From positions 1 to 40,388 of the forward strand of contig JAUXQB010000087.1 in the NCBI GenBank assembly GCA_030685215.1: a stretch of DNA of 40,388 nt, read 5' to 3'. Shown here piece by piece: positions 31,153 through 38,547 of this stretch (its first letter is position 1; every line of letters begins with the position of its first letter). The position numbers and the translations under genes are program-made. Under the pieces are notes generated by a model, which did not search any database, was not told the origin of the DNA, and saw only the letters and a program-made list of their open reading frames with translations. Origin of the DNA: Actinomycetota bacterium. GTDB lineage: Bacteria > Actinomycetota > Acidimicrobiia > Acidimicrobiales > Ilumatobacteraceae.

Positions 31153-31243
31153 ATGAGCATCGTCCGCATCAACGCCATCACCGTGCCCGACCAGGGAGGT
31201 CCGGAGCTTCGACGTCGTCGACCTGCAGGCGGTCGCTCAATGA
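31153..31243 (+). pseudogene. Deletion remnant of an MhuD/IsdG-type heme-degrading oxygenase
   Basis: ATG 31153 follows AGGAG and opens 'MSIVRINAITVPDQGGPEL', which, from memory, matches the N-terminus of actinobacterial MhuD (V.INAIEVP..GPEL). The reading frame then becomes Arg-rich and unlike the family. One frame over, the bases just downstream read 'SFDVVDLQAVAQ' and stop at TGA 31241-31243, like the C-terminal strand of the family. The stop overlaps the next start (ATGA). The simplest reading is an internal out-of-frame deletion of about 70-80 codons near 31201-31209. An assembly error cannot be excluded. Confidence 0.7.
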
Positions 31244-32091
31244 CCACCGGCCCCGGCGACCCGCTCGCCGCCGTGGCACAGGTGGCGATCGATCATCTGA
31301 ACAGCGACCACGCCGAGGCGGTGCAGGTCGCCAGGCTGCGCACGTTCGTGACGACGGTGGTGAGGCGACGGGAACTGAACGACCGCCTGCTGCAGCTCAC
31401 CTTCGGTGGTGGCGATCTGGTCGAGTTCGAGCCGGTGGCCGCTGACCAGTTCGTGTACGTGCTGGCACCGCCGGCGGGTCGTCGCGAGCTCTCGATCGAC
31501 CAGCACTTCACGTGGACGCACTACGAGGCGATGCCCGTCGCCGATCGTCCTCGCGGTGCGTACTACTCGGTGCGTCACTGGCGGCCGGCGGTGGCGGAGA
31601 TGGATGTGATCGTGGTGCGCCACGACGGCGGCGAGGCGTCGGGCTGGGCCGAGCAGGTGACCGTCGGCGAGCCGGTCGCGGTGTGGGGGCCGCGTGAGGT
31701 CTACGCACCGCCGGCCGACACCGGCTCGCTGTTGCTGGTCGCCGACGAGACCGGTCTCCCGGCGCTGGCGGCCATCCTCGAGCACCGTCCTGCCCACCTG
31801 CAGGCGGTGGCCGTCATCGAGATCGACGACGAGTCGCACGCGATCCCACTCGCGGTGTCGCCCGCGGATCGCGTGGTGTGGCTCCGGCGAGGCGACGTGG
31901 CACCCGGCACGACCTCGCTGCTGCTCGACGCGGTGCGGTCCGTCGAGGTCCCCGCCGATGTCTACGCCTGGGGTGGCGCCGAGACGAAGGCGATGACCGC
32001 TATCCGCAGGTACCTGCGCGACGACGTCGGCCTTCCGCAAGAGCGTGTCGCCATGACCGGCTACTGGCGACTGCAGCCCCACGACGTGTGA
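31240..32091 (+). CDS. Siderophore-interacting FAD reductase with N-terminal DUF2470-like stretch
   Basis: This is a 283-aa protein. Residues 12-30 ('VAQVAIDHLNSDHAEAVQVA') look like the start of a DUF2470/HugZ-type heme-binding helix (H19, H24). From about 35 it is a SIP/ViuB ferric-siderophore reductase: 'RRRELNDRLLQLTFGGGDL', 'FTWTHYEAMP', 'AYYSVRHWRP', 'LLLVADETGLPALAAILE', 'YAWGGAETKAMTAIRRYLR' and a terminal 'MTGYWRLQ'. It uses FAD and NAD(P)H to free Fe from imported siderophore. I take ATG 31240, not 31153, because the upstream 29 codons are the oxygenase remnant. It is the last gene of the iron locus. Confidence 0.9.
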   Translation: MTTGPGDPLAAVAQVAIDHLNSDHAEAVQVARLRTFVTTVVRRRELNDRLLQLTFGGGDLVEFEPVAADQFVYVLAPPAGRRELSIDQHFTWTHYEAMPVADRPRGAYYSVRHWRPAVAEMDVIVVRHDGGEASGWAEQVTVGEPVAVWGPREVYAPPADTGSLLLVADETGLPALAAILEHRPAHLQAVAVIEIDDESHAIPLAVSPADRVVWLRRGDVAPGTTSLLLDAVRSVEVPADVYAWGGAETKAMTAIRRYLRDDVGLPQERVAMTGYWRLQPHDV

Positions 32092-32147
32092 GCGTTCGGT
32101 GCGCGACCCGGCCGTGTTCGGGCGGCGCCGCCGAGGGAGCTGCACGC

Positions 32148-32209
32148 TTCGGTCAGCTCAGCGACAACCTTTGCTGCACTTGGTGCAGGGAAACCTGTCG
32201 CTGACCGAA
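32148..32209. repeat. Nested inverted repeat after the iron locus
   Basis: The outer arm 32196-32209 (TGTCGCTGACCGAA) pairs with 32148-32166 (TTCGGTCAGCTCAGCGACA), leaving a 5-nt bulge on the left. Inside, CTGCAC (32174-32179) and GTGCAG (32183-32188) form a second stem with a TTG loop. It begins 57 nt after the SIP stop, so it may end the operon's transcript; there is no U-tract. An alternative stem, GAGCTG/CAGCTC at about 32137-32159, would exclude the outer stem. Confidence 0.6.
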
Positions 32210-32272
32210 ACGAACTGCCATGACTGGACTGCCCGAACCGCGTCCGACGCTCGGGCAATCAACGGAGGCCGG

Positions 32273-32278
32273 TACTCT
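32273..32278 (+). promoter_or_regulatory. Probable leaderless -10 of the VanZ-like gene
   Basis: TACTCT ends 6 nt before ATG 32285, with no ribosome site between. This supports the start at 32285 over the longer frame from 32099. Confidence 0.55.
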
Positions 32279-32284
32279 TCGGCG

Positions 32285-33217
32285 ATGGTCGTGGCCGTCA
32301 TCGCAGTGGCCGTGATCGCGGAGGTGAGCAGCGACGTCTCGGCGGTTGCGACGTCCGACGCGCTCGTCGCGCTGATCGGCCTCCTGCTGCTGTCGGGCGT
32401 GCTGGGCTCGGCTGTTGCTCGCCGATCCCGGCGAACCGAGCGTGGGTGGGTCGCCTGGTTCGGCGGCTTCGCGAGCGTCTCGCTCATCCTGGCGGTCACC
32501 CTCTGCCGTGACGGTCTTCCATCTGGGCGCACTGTCGGAACACTCGACGGCTGGTTCACCGAGACCATGACCAGCATTCCAGAGTCGTCGCTCGGCAGTA
32601 GCCAGTTCCTGCTCAACATCGTGCTGTTCGTGCCGGCCGGTGCGGTGTGGACGTGGCTCATCGGGCGCCCACTGCTCGTGCTCGGCGGCCTTGCCGCCTT
32701 CTCGATGGTCGTCGAAGCGGTGCAAGCGGTCGCTCATGTGGGGTCGCCCGACGTGGCGGACCTGCTCGCGAACACCGTCGGGGCGGGACTCGGTGTCGCT
32801 GCAGCGGTCATCCTTCGTCGAGTCGTCGGCAACCGCGGTCGCACGCTGTCGCCTCGCTCGCAGATGATCGTTGCAGGTGTCGTGGTCACCGTTGCTGTGC
32901 TCAGCATGGCCGGTTGGTTCGTCAGCGCCGCGCGCGCTCAGGAGCAGTTGGCCCGCGAGCTGCGCGATGCGTTCGAGGGCACTCATCGATCCAGCATCGA
33001 GACCTGGCTGGCCGACGATCCCGGCTCCGTGTTCGGCGCGGCGCCCGGGCACTACTCCACTGGCATCCGCCGATCCGACGACCGTCTCGAGATCCGCTAC
33101 CCGACGGACTTCTTCGGGCTCTCCCGTTGCGTCTTCGTGGTGTGGTCCGCCGACGGTGTCGACACTCGCCCCGAGTCGGGGCGCGACTGCACCGACTTCA
33201 TCGACGGCGACGTCTGA
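32285..33217 (+). CDS. VanZ-like membrane protein
   Basis: This is a 310-aa protein with about six membrane helices. 'LLNIVLFVPAGAVWTWLIGR' and 'FSMVVEAVQAVAHVGSPDVADLLANTVGAGLG' are the VanZ-like signature (N..lF.P.G and E..Q......D..D...N..G). The C-terminal 100 residues after the last helix are soluble, with two Cys, and are not part of the classic domain. VanZ in enterococci raises teicoplanin resistance, but most relatives have unknown roles and no resistance is implied here. The gene has its own leaderless-type promoter. Confidence 0.85.
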   Translation: MVVAVIAVAVIAEVSSDVSAVATSDALVALIGLLLLSGVLGSAVARRSRRTERGWVAWFGGFASVSLILAVTLCRDGLPSGRTVGTLDGWFTETMTSIPESSLGSSQFLLNIVLFVPAGAVWTWLIGRPLLVLGGLAAFSMVVEAVQAVAHVGSPDVADLLANTVGAGLGVAAAVILRRVVGNRGRTLSPRSQMIVAGVVVTVAVLSMAGWFVSAARAQEQLARELRDAFEGTHRSSIETWLADDPGSVFGAAPGHYSTGIRRSDDRLEIRYPTDFFGLSRCVFVVWSADGVDTRPESGRDCTDFIDGDV

Positions 33218-33304
33218 CGCAGCACGTCGGGCCCCTCGGCACGCTCACGGACTCGCGTTCAATGTGGGTGACCGGTGGCTGGCGGAAGATGGCAACCTTG
33301 GGGC

Positions 33305-33943
33305 ATGTACCGACCCGCGCACTTCGACATCGCCGATGCCGACGAGTTGCACTCGCTCTTGCAAGCGGCCGAGGCGCTGCACCTGATCACCTCGACGAGC
33401 GACGGCATGGATGCCTCGATGCTGCCGATGCTGTTCGATCCCGCGCCGGGCGAGCACGGTTCGCTCGTCGGCCATCTCGCGCGCGCCAACCCACAGTGGC
33501 GGGCGGGCGACGGCACGCCGGCGTTGGCCATCGTGCCCGGCGCAGATGCGTACGTGTCGCCGTCGTGGTACGCCACCAAGGCCGAGACCGGCAAGGTGGT
33601 GCCCACCTGGAACTACACGGTCGTGCACGTGCACGGGCACCTCCGGGTGCACGACGATCCGGAGTGGCTGGGCGCGCTCGTCCGCGCGCTCACCGACCGC
33701 CACGAGGCTGCGTTGCCGAGGCCGTGGTCCGTCGACGACGCGCCGCCCGACTACATCGCCGCCTCGCTGCGCGGCATCGTCGGCGTCGAACTGCGCATCG
33801 ACCGCATCGAGGGCAAGCGCAAGCTCAGCCAGAACCGCACCGCCGCCGACGTCGAAGGTGCGATCGCCGGGCTGTCCGGTCGCGAGCCTGCCTCGCAACG
33901 CGTCGCCGACGACATGCGCGCCGCGAGCGATCACTCCGACTGA
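33305..33943 (+). CDS. PaiB-like FMN-binding protein
   Basis: This is a 212-aa split-barrel protein matching 'FMN-binding negative transcriptional regulator': MYRPAHF at the start, 'GSLVGHLARANPQWRAG', 'VSPSWYATKAETGKVVPTWN', 'YTVVHVHGHLRVHDD' and 'KRKLSQNRTAADVEG'. PaiB of Bacillus was linked to sporulation and protease control; biochemical data on most homologs are thin, so an FMN-dependent enzyme role is equally possible. ATG 33305 follows CAACCT by 6 nt, as in other leaderless genes here. Confidence 0.92.
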   Translation: MYRPAHFDIADADELHSLLQAAEALHLITSTSDGMDASMLPMLFDPAPGEHGSLVGHLARANPQWRAGDGTPALAIVPGADAYVSPSWYATKAETGKVVPTWNYTVVHVHGHLRVHDDPEWLGALVRALTDRHEAALPRPWSVDDAPPDYIAASLRGIVGVELRIDRIEGKRKLSQNRTAADVEGAIAGLSGREPASQRVADDMRAASDHSD

Positions 33944-34026
33944 CCTGCCGGTTGGGTGCGGCGCGGCCGCCCTCCCTACCATCGCTGCAGAGGCTGCCCG
34001 GTCGGGCGCAGGAAACGAGGCATGCG

Positions 34027-35250
34027 ATGTTCGAGTGGAGCGATGAGCACCAGATGATCCGCGACGCGGTGAAGCGGTTCGTCGACGAGGAGGTCCGCCC
34101 GCACGTGGAGGAGCTCGAGCACGGCGACCTCCCCCCGTACGACATCCTGCGCAAGCTGTTCGCCACGTTCGGCATGGACGCGATGGCCCGCGACCGGTTC
34201 AAGAAGCAGATCGAGCGCGAGAAGGCGGCGGCCGCGGGCGACGCAACGCCGGCGAAGGAGTCGCGCGGTGGCGACGGGGGCGGGCTGAGCCTGATCCCGA
34301 TCATCGAACTGTGCCGGGTGTGCCCGGGCATGGTCACTGCGATGGGCGTCAGCATGGGCCTCACCTCGTCGGCCATCATGTCGAAGGGCACCACGGCACA
34401 GAAGGAGCGATGGGCGCTCGACCTGCTCACCATGGAGAAGGTGGGTGCGTGGGCCATCACCGAGCCCGGTTCCGGCAGCGATGCGTTCGGCTCGATGAAG
34501 TCGACCGCCCGCCGCGACGGCGACCAGTACGTGCTGAACGGCAGCAAGACCTTCATCACCAACGGGCCGTACGCCGACACCACCGTGTTCATCTGCAAGC
34601 TCGACGAGGGCAACCCGCCCGAGCAACGCAAGGTGCTCTCGTTCGTGCTCGACCGGGGCATGCCCGGCTTCGTGCAGAGCAAGCCGCTGCGCAAGATGGG
34701 CATGCACAGCTCACCCACCGGCGAGCTGTTCCTCGACGACGTGCGCGTGGGCATCGACCGCCTGATCGGCGAGACCGAGGACCTCCCCGCCGGCGGCCGC
34801 GACGGCGCCAAGGCGACGTTCCAGCAGGAGCGCAGCGGAGTGGCCGCAATGGCACTGGGCATCATCGAGGAGTGCCTGCAGCTGAGCGTGCAGTACGCGA
34901 AGGACCGCGTGCAGTTCGGCAAGCCGATCGGCGAGTTCCAGCTCATCCAGGAGAAGTTGGCACGGATGGAGGTGGCTCGCATGAACGTGCAGAACCTCGT
35001 GTTCCGCACGATGGAGATGGGCGCCGCCGGGCGGATGATGACCTTGGCCGAAGCATCGGCGATGAAGCTGTACAGCGCCCGCGCCGCCACCGAGGTCGCG
35101 ATGGAAGCCGTGCAGCTGTTCGGTGGCAACGGCTACATGAGCGAGTTCCGAGTGGAGCAACTGGCGCGCGACGCCAAGGTGCTGCAGATCTACGCCGGCA
35201 CCGACGAGATCCAGATCGTCGCCATCGCCAAGGACCTCCTGCGCGGCTGA
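34027..35250 (+). CDS. Acyl-CoA dehydrogenase
   Basis: This is a 407-aa FAD enzyme. Family segments: 'MFEWSDEHQMIRDAVKRFVD' (N-terminal helical domain), 'GAWAITEPGSGSDAFGSMKS' and 'YVLNGSKTFITNGPYADTTV' (middle domain), 'ERSGVAAMALGIIEECL', 'YAKDRVQFGKPIGEFQLIQE', 'QLFGGNGYMSEF' and 'ARDAKVLQIYAGTDEIQ' (C-terminal domain; the Glu in GTDE is near the usual catalytic-base position). An insertion of about 25 charged/Gly-rich residues near 60-85 is unusual. The acyl chain specificity is unknown. No other beta-oxidation genes are adjacent. Confidence 0.93.
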   Translation: MFEWSDEHQMIRDAVKRFVDEEVRPHVEELEHGDLPPYDILRKLFATFGMDAMARDRFKKQIEREKAAAAGDATPAKESRGGDGGGLSLIPIIELCRVCPGMVTAMGVSMGLTSSAIMSKGTTAQKERWALDLLTMEKVGAWAITEPGSGSDAFGSMKSTARRDGDQYVLNGSKTFITNGPYADTTVFICKLDEGNPPEQRKVLSFVLDRGMPGFVQSKPLRKMGMHSSPTGELFLDDVRVGIDRLIGETEDLPAGGRDGAKATFQQERSGVAAMALGIIEECLQLSVQYAKDRVQFGKPIGEFQLIQEKLARMEVARMNVQNLVFRTMEMGAAGRMMTLAEASAMKLYSARAATEVAMEAVQLFGGNGYMSEFRVEQLARDAKVLQIYAGTDEIQIVAIAKDLLRG

Positions 35251-35276
35251 ACAATCTGATCAGGTCTGACTAGACT
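35248..35276 (+). promoter_or_regulatory. Promoter/operator of the toxin-antitoxin pair
   Basis: TGAACA (35248-35253, starting on the preceding stop codon) and TAGACT (35271-35276) are 17 nt apart; ATG 35283 is 6 nt after the -10. Two palindromes lie within: CTGATCAG (35256-35263) and GTCT-N4-AGAC (35264-35275). They are good candidates for binding by the antitoxin, which usually represses its own operon. Confidence 0.6.
35251..35261 (+). repeat. 11-bp direct repeat, left copy
   Basis: ACAATCTGATC starts right after the acyl-CoA dehydrogenase stop. An identical copy is at 35913-35923, so the two flank the toxin-antitoxin genes. Confidence 0.55.
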
Positions 35277-35282
35277 CTCGCG

Positions 35283-35522
35283 ATGGCAGTCAGCATCTAC
35301 GAAGCCAAGACCCACCTGTCCCAACTCATCGCGCAGGTCGAGCAGACGGGCCAGGAGGTCGTCATCCGTCGGCACAACGTGCCGGTCGCAAAGCTGGTTC
35401 CATTCCGGCCGGTGTCGCCGCCGCGGGTGCTGGGTGGCTGGGAGGGTCAGGTCGTCATCCACGACGACTTCGACGACCTCCCGGCCGATGTCGCAGCAGC
35501 GTTCGCGGGCTCGCGCCCGTGA
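35283..35522 (+). CDS. Phd/YefM-family antitoxin
   Basis: This is a 79-aa protein. 'VSIYEAKTHLSQLIAQVEQT' and 'GQEVVIRRHNVPVAKLVPFR' are the DNA-binding N-terminal domain of Phd/YefM antitoxins. The acidic C-terminal tail ('HDDFDDLPADVAAAF') is the usual toxin-binding part. It should bind the next gene's toxin and repress the promoter just upstream. The toxin start overlaps its stop (GTGA). Confidence 0.92.
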   Translation: MAVSIYEAKTHLSQLIAQVEQTGQEVVIRRHNVPVAKLVPFRPVSPPRVLGGWEGQVVIHDDFDDLPADVAAAFAGSRP

Positions 35523-35902
35523 GACGGTTGCTCCTCGACACTCACGTCGCGCTGTGGGCGCTGTCCACCCCCAACGAGCTCGCGCCTCACGTTCGCGCTG
35601 CACTCGAAGACCCCCGCAACGAGGTGGTCGTCTCGGCTGCATCCGTGTGGGAGGTCGAGATCAAGCGGGCGATCGGCAAGCTCGACGCACCCGACGGCTT
35701 CGGGTCGGCATGCGCGGGCCGTGGCTTCGATGCCCTCGAGATCAGTTTCTCGCACGCCGAGGTCGCCGGTGCGCTGCCGCTGCATCATGGCGACCCGTTC
35801 GACCGCATGCTCATCGCGCAGGCATTGGTCGAAGGTCTCGAACTCGTCACCAAGGATCCCGCGTTCGCGCAGTACGGCATACAGGTGGTGGCGCCGAGCT
35901 GA
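35519..35902 (+). CDS. PIN-domain (VapC-type) toxin
   Basis: This is a 127-aa PIN-domain ribonuclease toxin with GTG start overlapping the antitoxin. The acidic active-site residues are present: D7 (LLLDTHVALW), E45 (SVWEVEIK), D92/D95 (HGDPFDRMLIAQA) and D113 (VTKDPAF). It belongs to the PIN subtype that pairs with Phd-like antitoxins and is predicted to cleave RNA when free. The gene is intact. Confidence 0.93.
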   Translation: MRRLLLDTHVALWALSTPNELAPHVRAALEDPRNEVVVSAASVWEVEIKRAIGKLDAPDGFGSACAGRGFDALEISFSHAEVAGALPLHHGDPFDRMLIAQALVEGLELVTKDPAFAQYGIQVVAPS

Positions 35903-35912
35903 TCGGGCGACC

Positions 35913-35923
35913 ACAATCTGATC
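35913..35923 (+). repeat. 11-bp direct repeat, right copy
   Basis: Same sequence as 35251-35261. It ends 1 nt before ATG 35925, and its CAATCT part may serve as the -10 of the next gene. Confidence 0.55.
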
Positions 35924-35924
35924 C

Positions 35925-37007
35925 ATGTCCACCATCGCGCTCAGTTCCTCGTACTCGTCAGCCCGTGCGGCGTTCCTCGCTGCGGCCGACGCGGCGGGTG
36001 CGGTGGTCGACACGTTCGAGCATCCGCTGCGCGGACCCGAGGGTGATCCGCTGGGCATCGACGTGGCCGAGCTCGGGCCGCGCGACGCGGCGACGGTGGT
36101 GCTCGTGGTCTCCGCGACGCACGGCGTCGAGGGCTACTGCGGCTCCGCGCTGCAGACCCACTGGCTCACCACGTGGGCCGACGAGCGTCCGCAACCGGTG
36201 CGCATCGTCAACATCCACGCGCTCAACCCGTTCGGCATGGCGTGGGTGCGGCGGGTGAACGAGGACAACGTCGACCTCAACCGCAACTTCGTCGACTGGT
36301 CGCAACCGCCGCCGCAGAACACGGAGTACGACGGCATCGCCGACGACGTGGTGCCCACCGAGTGGACCGCGGAGGCGCAGCAGCGCACGCTCGAGAGCCT
36401 GCTCGCACTCGTCGGTGAGTGGGGGCTACCCAAGTTGCAGGCGGTGGTGAGTGGCGGCCAGTACGCGCACCCGAAGGGCGTGTTCTACGGCGGCACCGGC
36501 GCAGTGTGGTCGCACCGCTGGTTGCGCGACTGGTGCGCCGCGAATCTCGCCGACGCGCAGCGCGTCGTCATCATCGACCTGCACACCGGTCTCGGGCCGT
36601 GGGGGCACGGCGAGCTCATCGCCAGCGCCGCCCCCGACGAACCGATGTTCCAGCGGGCGCTCGAGCTGTGGCCCGACTCGAAGTCGATGATGGCCGGCGA
36701 CAGCGTGTCGGCGGTGCTGGCCGGCGACTGGCTGGCGGTGGCCGACGAGCTGGCGCCACATGCTGAGGTCACCCCCATCTGCATCGAGTACGGCATCGTC
36801 GACCCGATCACCGTGCTGCAGTCGCTGCGCGCCGACGCGTGGCTGCACGGGTACGGCGACCCCACCGGTCCCGACGCGCCGGCCATCCGCGCGCAGGTCC
36901 GCGCCGCCTTCGCCGACGACGACCCTGCCTGGATCGCCACCTGCTGGCCGCGCTTCCACGAAGTGCTCGACGCGGCGCTCGCAGAGAGCCGTGCCGGTGC
37001 TCGCTGA
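35925..37007 (+). CDS. DUF2817 family, M14-like peptidase/deacylase
   Basis: This is a 360-aa protein. 'VVSATHGVEGYCGSALQ' (zinc His and Glu), 'NEDNVDLNRNFVDW' (M14-like substrate Arg/Asn region), 'DLHTGLGPWGHGEL' (third zinc ligand) and a late 'PICIEYGIVDPITVLQSLRA' (catalytic Glu) match DUF2817, a relative of M14 carboxypeptidases. It has no signal peptide, so it is likely cytosolic. Its natural substrate is not known. It lies 18 nt before a GH20 gene and may work with it in turnover of wall-derived glycopeptides, which is inference. Confidence 0.88.
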   Translation: MSTIALSSSYSSARAAFLAAADAAGAVVDTFEHPLRGPEGDPLGIDVAELGPRDAATVVLVVSATHGVEGYCGSALQTHWLTTWADERPQPVRIVNIHALNPFGMAWVRRVNEDNVDLNRNFVDWSQPPPQNTEYDGIADDVVPTEWTAEAQQRTLESLLALVGEWGLPKLQAVVSGGQYAHPKGVFYGGTGAVWSHRWLRDWCAANLADAQRVVIIDLHTGLGPWGHGELIASAAPDEPMFQRALELWPDSKSMMAGDSVSAVLAGDWLAVADELAPHAEVTPICIEYGIVDPITVLQSLRADAWLHGYGDPTGPDAPAIRAQVRAAFADDDPAWIATCWPRFHEVLDAALAESRAGAR

Positions 37008-37025
37008 CGGTGCCAGAGCTGTGAC

Positions 37026-38489
37026 ATGACCGGCCGACTCGGTGGTGGGCATCAGAGCGATCGGCTGGTCCCGTTGCCGCAACAGGTCACGCCACGCGAC
37101 GGCTCGCTCGTGATCGGCGCGCACTCGCGAGTGGTGGCCGGCAACGGCGTCGACCCGATGGACCCGGTGGTCGTGCACCTCGTTGCCGACGTGCAGTCCG
37201 CGACCGGACTGCACCTGCGCCGCACCATCGAACCCCCTGCGCGCGGCGACATCGCAGTGCGCATCGACCCCGCGAGTTCGTCGCGCCACGGCGACGAGGG
37301 CTACGAGCTCACCATCGGCAACGACGGAGCCGAGGTGGTCGCCGCCACCCGACACGGGCTGTGGAACGGCACGCGCACCCTCGTGCAGCTGTTCTCGCAC
37401 TCGGCGCACGACGGCGAGTTGCCGGCGGTGCACATCGTCGACCGGCCCCGGTTCGAGTGGCGTGGTGCGATGCTCGACGTCGCGCGTCACTTCTTCGGCG
37501 TCGACCACGTGCTCCGCTTCGTCGAACTCATGGCTCGCTTCAAGTTGAACCGCCTGCACCTGCACCTGTCCGACGACCAGGGCTGGAGGTTGGCCATCGA
37601 CGGCTGGCCGGCGCTCACCGGCGTGGGGGCGAGCTCAGCCGTCGGCGGCGACTACGGCGGGTTCTTCAGCCGCGCCGACTACCTCGAGATCGTTGCGCAC
37701 GCAGCGCTGCACTTCGTCACCGTGGTGCCGGAGATCGACATGCCAGGGCACACCAACGCGGCGCTGGCGTCGGTGCCGGAGCTGAACCTCGACGGCGTCA
37801 CCCCGCCGCTGTACACGGGCACCGAGGTCGGGTTCAGCTCGCTGCACCTCGCGGCTCCGGCCACGCGTCGCTTCGTGCACGACGTGATCGCTCAGCTCGC
37901 CGCCGACACACCGGGCGAGTACCTGCACGTCGGCGGCGACGAAGCGCACTCGACCGACCATTCCGCCTACCTCGAGTTCGTCGCGCTGCTGCAGCGAGAG
38001 GTCCATTCGCACGGCAAGCAGATGGTCGGGTGGGAGGAGATCGCCGCCGCGCCACTGGCGCCTGCGACGTTGGTGCAGCACTGGCTGCACGCTGCTGTGG
38101 CGGCTGGCGCCCCGAGCGGCGCTCGGTTCGTCATGTCGCCCGCGCGTCACACCTATCTCGACATGAAGCACACGCCGGACTGTCGCGTCGGACGGCGATG
38201 GGCCGGCTTCATCGACCTCGCCACCGCGTACGGATGGGACCCTGCAGCGCTGATCGACGGCGTGGGAGACGACCGCATCGCGGGAGTGGAGGCACCGCTG
38301 TGGACCGAGAAGGTCGTGTCGTTCGCCGACGTGGAGCACCTCTGCTACCCGCGGTTGGCGTGCCTCGCGGAGGTCGGCTGGACCGCGCAGGCGTTGCGCA
38401 CGTGGGACGACTTCCGACCGCGCCTCCAGGTACATTCCGACCGCCTCGCTGCCATCGGCGTCAACGTGTACGGGCCGCCGGCGGACTGA
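37026..38489 (+). CDS. GH20 beta-N-acetylhexosaminidase
   Basis: This is a 487-aa enzyme. Residues about 15-140 are the small GH20b domain ('RLVPLPQQVTPRDG'). The barrel has 'FEWRGAMLDVARHFFGVDHV', 'NRLHLHLSDDQGWRLAIDGW', 'VVPEIDMPGHTNAALA' and the catalytic Asp-Glu pair D305-E306 in 'YLHVGGDEAHS', with 'APLWTEKV' and 'YPRLACLAEVGWT' at the end. It removes terminal GlcNAc/GalNAc by substrate-assisted catalysis. There is no signal peptide, so it probably acts on imported chitin or wall oligosaccharides. Confidence 0.94.
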   Translation: MTGRLGGGHQSDRLVPLPQQVTPRDGSLVIGAHSRVVAGNGVDPMDPVVVHLVADVQSATGLHLRRTIEPPARGDIAVRIDPASSSRHGDEGYELTIGNDGAEVVAATRHGLWNGTRTLVQLFSHSAHDGELPAVHIVDRPRFEWRGAMLDVARHFFGVDHVLRFVELMARFKLNRLHLHLSDDQGWRLAIDGWPALTGVGASSAVGGDYGGFFSRADYLEIVAHAALHFVTVVPEIDMPGHTNAALASVPELNLDGVTPPLYTGTEVGFSSLHLAAPATRRFVHDVIAQLAADTPGEYLHVGGDEAHSTDHSAYLEFVALLQREVHSHGKQMVGWEEIAAAPLAPATLVQHWLHAAVAAGAPSGARFVMSPARHTYLDMKHTPDCRVGRRWAGFIDLATAYGWDPAALIDGVGDDRIAGVEAPLWTEKVVSFADVEHLCYPRLACLAEVGWTAQALRTWDDFRPRLQVHSDRLAAIGVNVYGPPAD

Positions 38490-38547
38490 CGGCGGGAACG
38501 GCCGGAGGCCTCTTCCCAACGAGCCGATCGCGGCGCATGCTGCACCC

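Noticed and set aside
31153-32091. SIP starting at ATG 31153
   Set aside because: The extra 29 codons begin like MhuD and turn Arg-rich; ATG 31240 overlaps a plausible old stop and gives a normal SIP start.
32099-32284. Longer N-terminus for the VanZ-like protein
   Set aside because: It would translate the nested hairpin and has no ribosome site; TACTCT sits at the right distance for ATG 32285.
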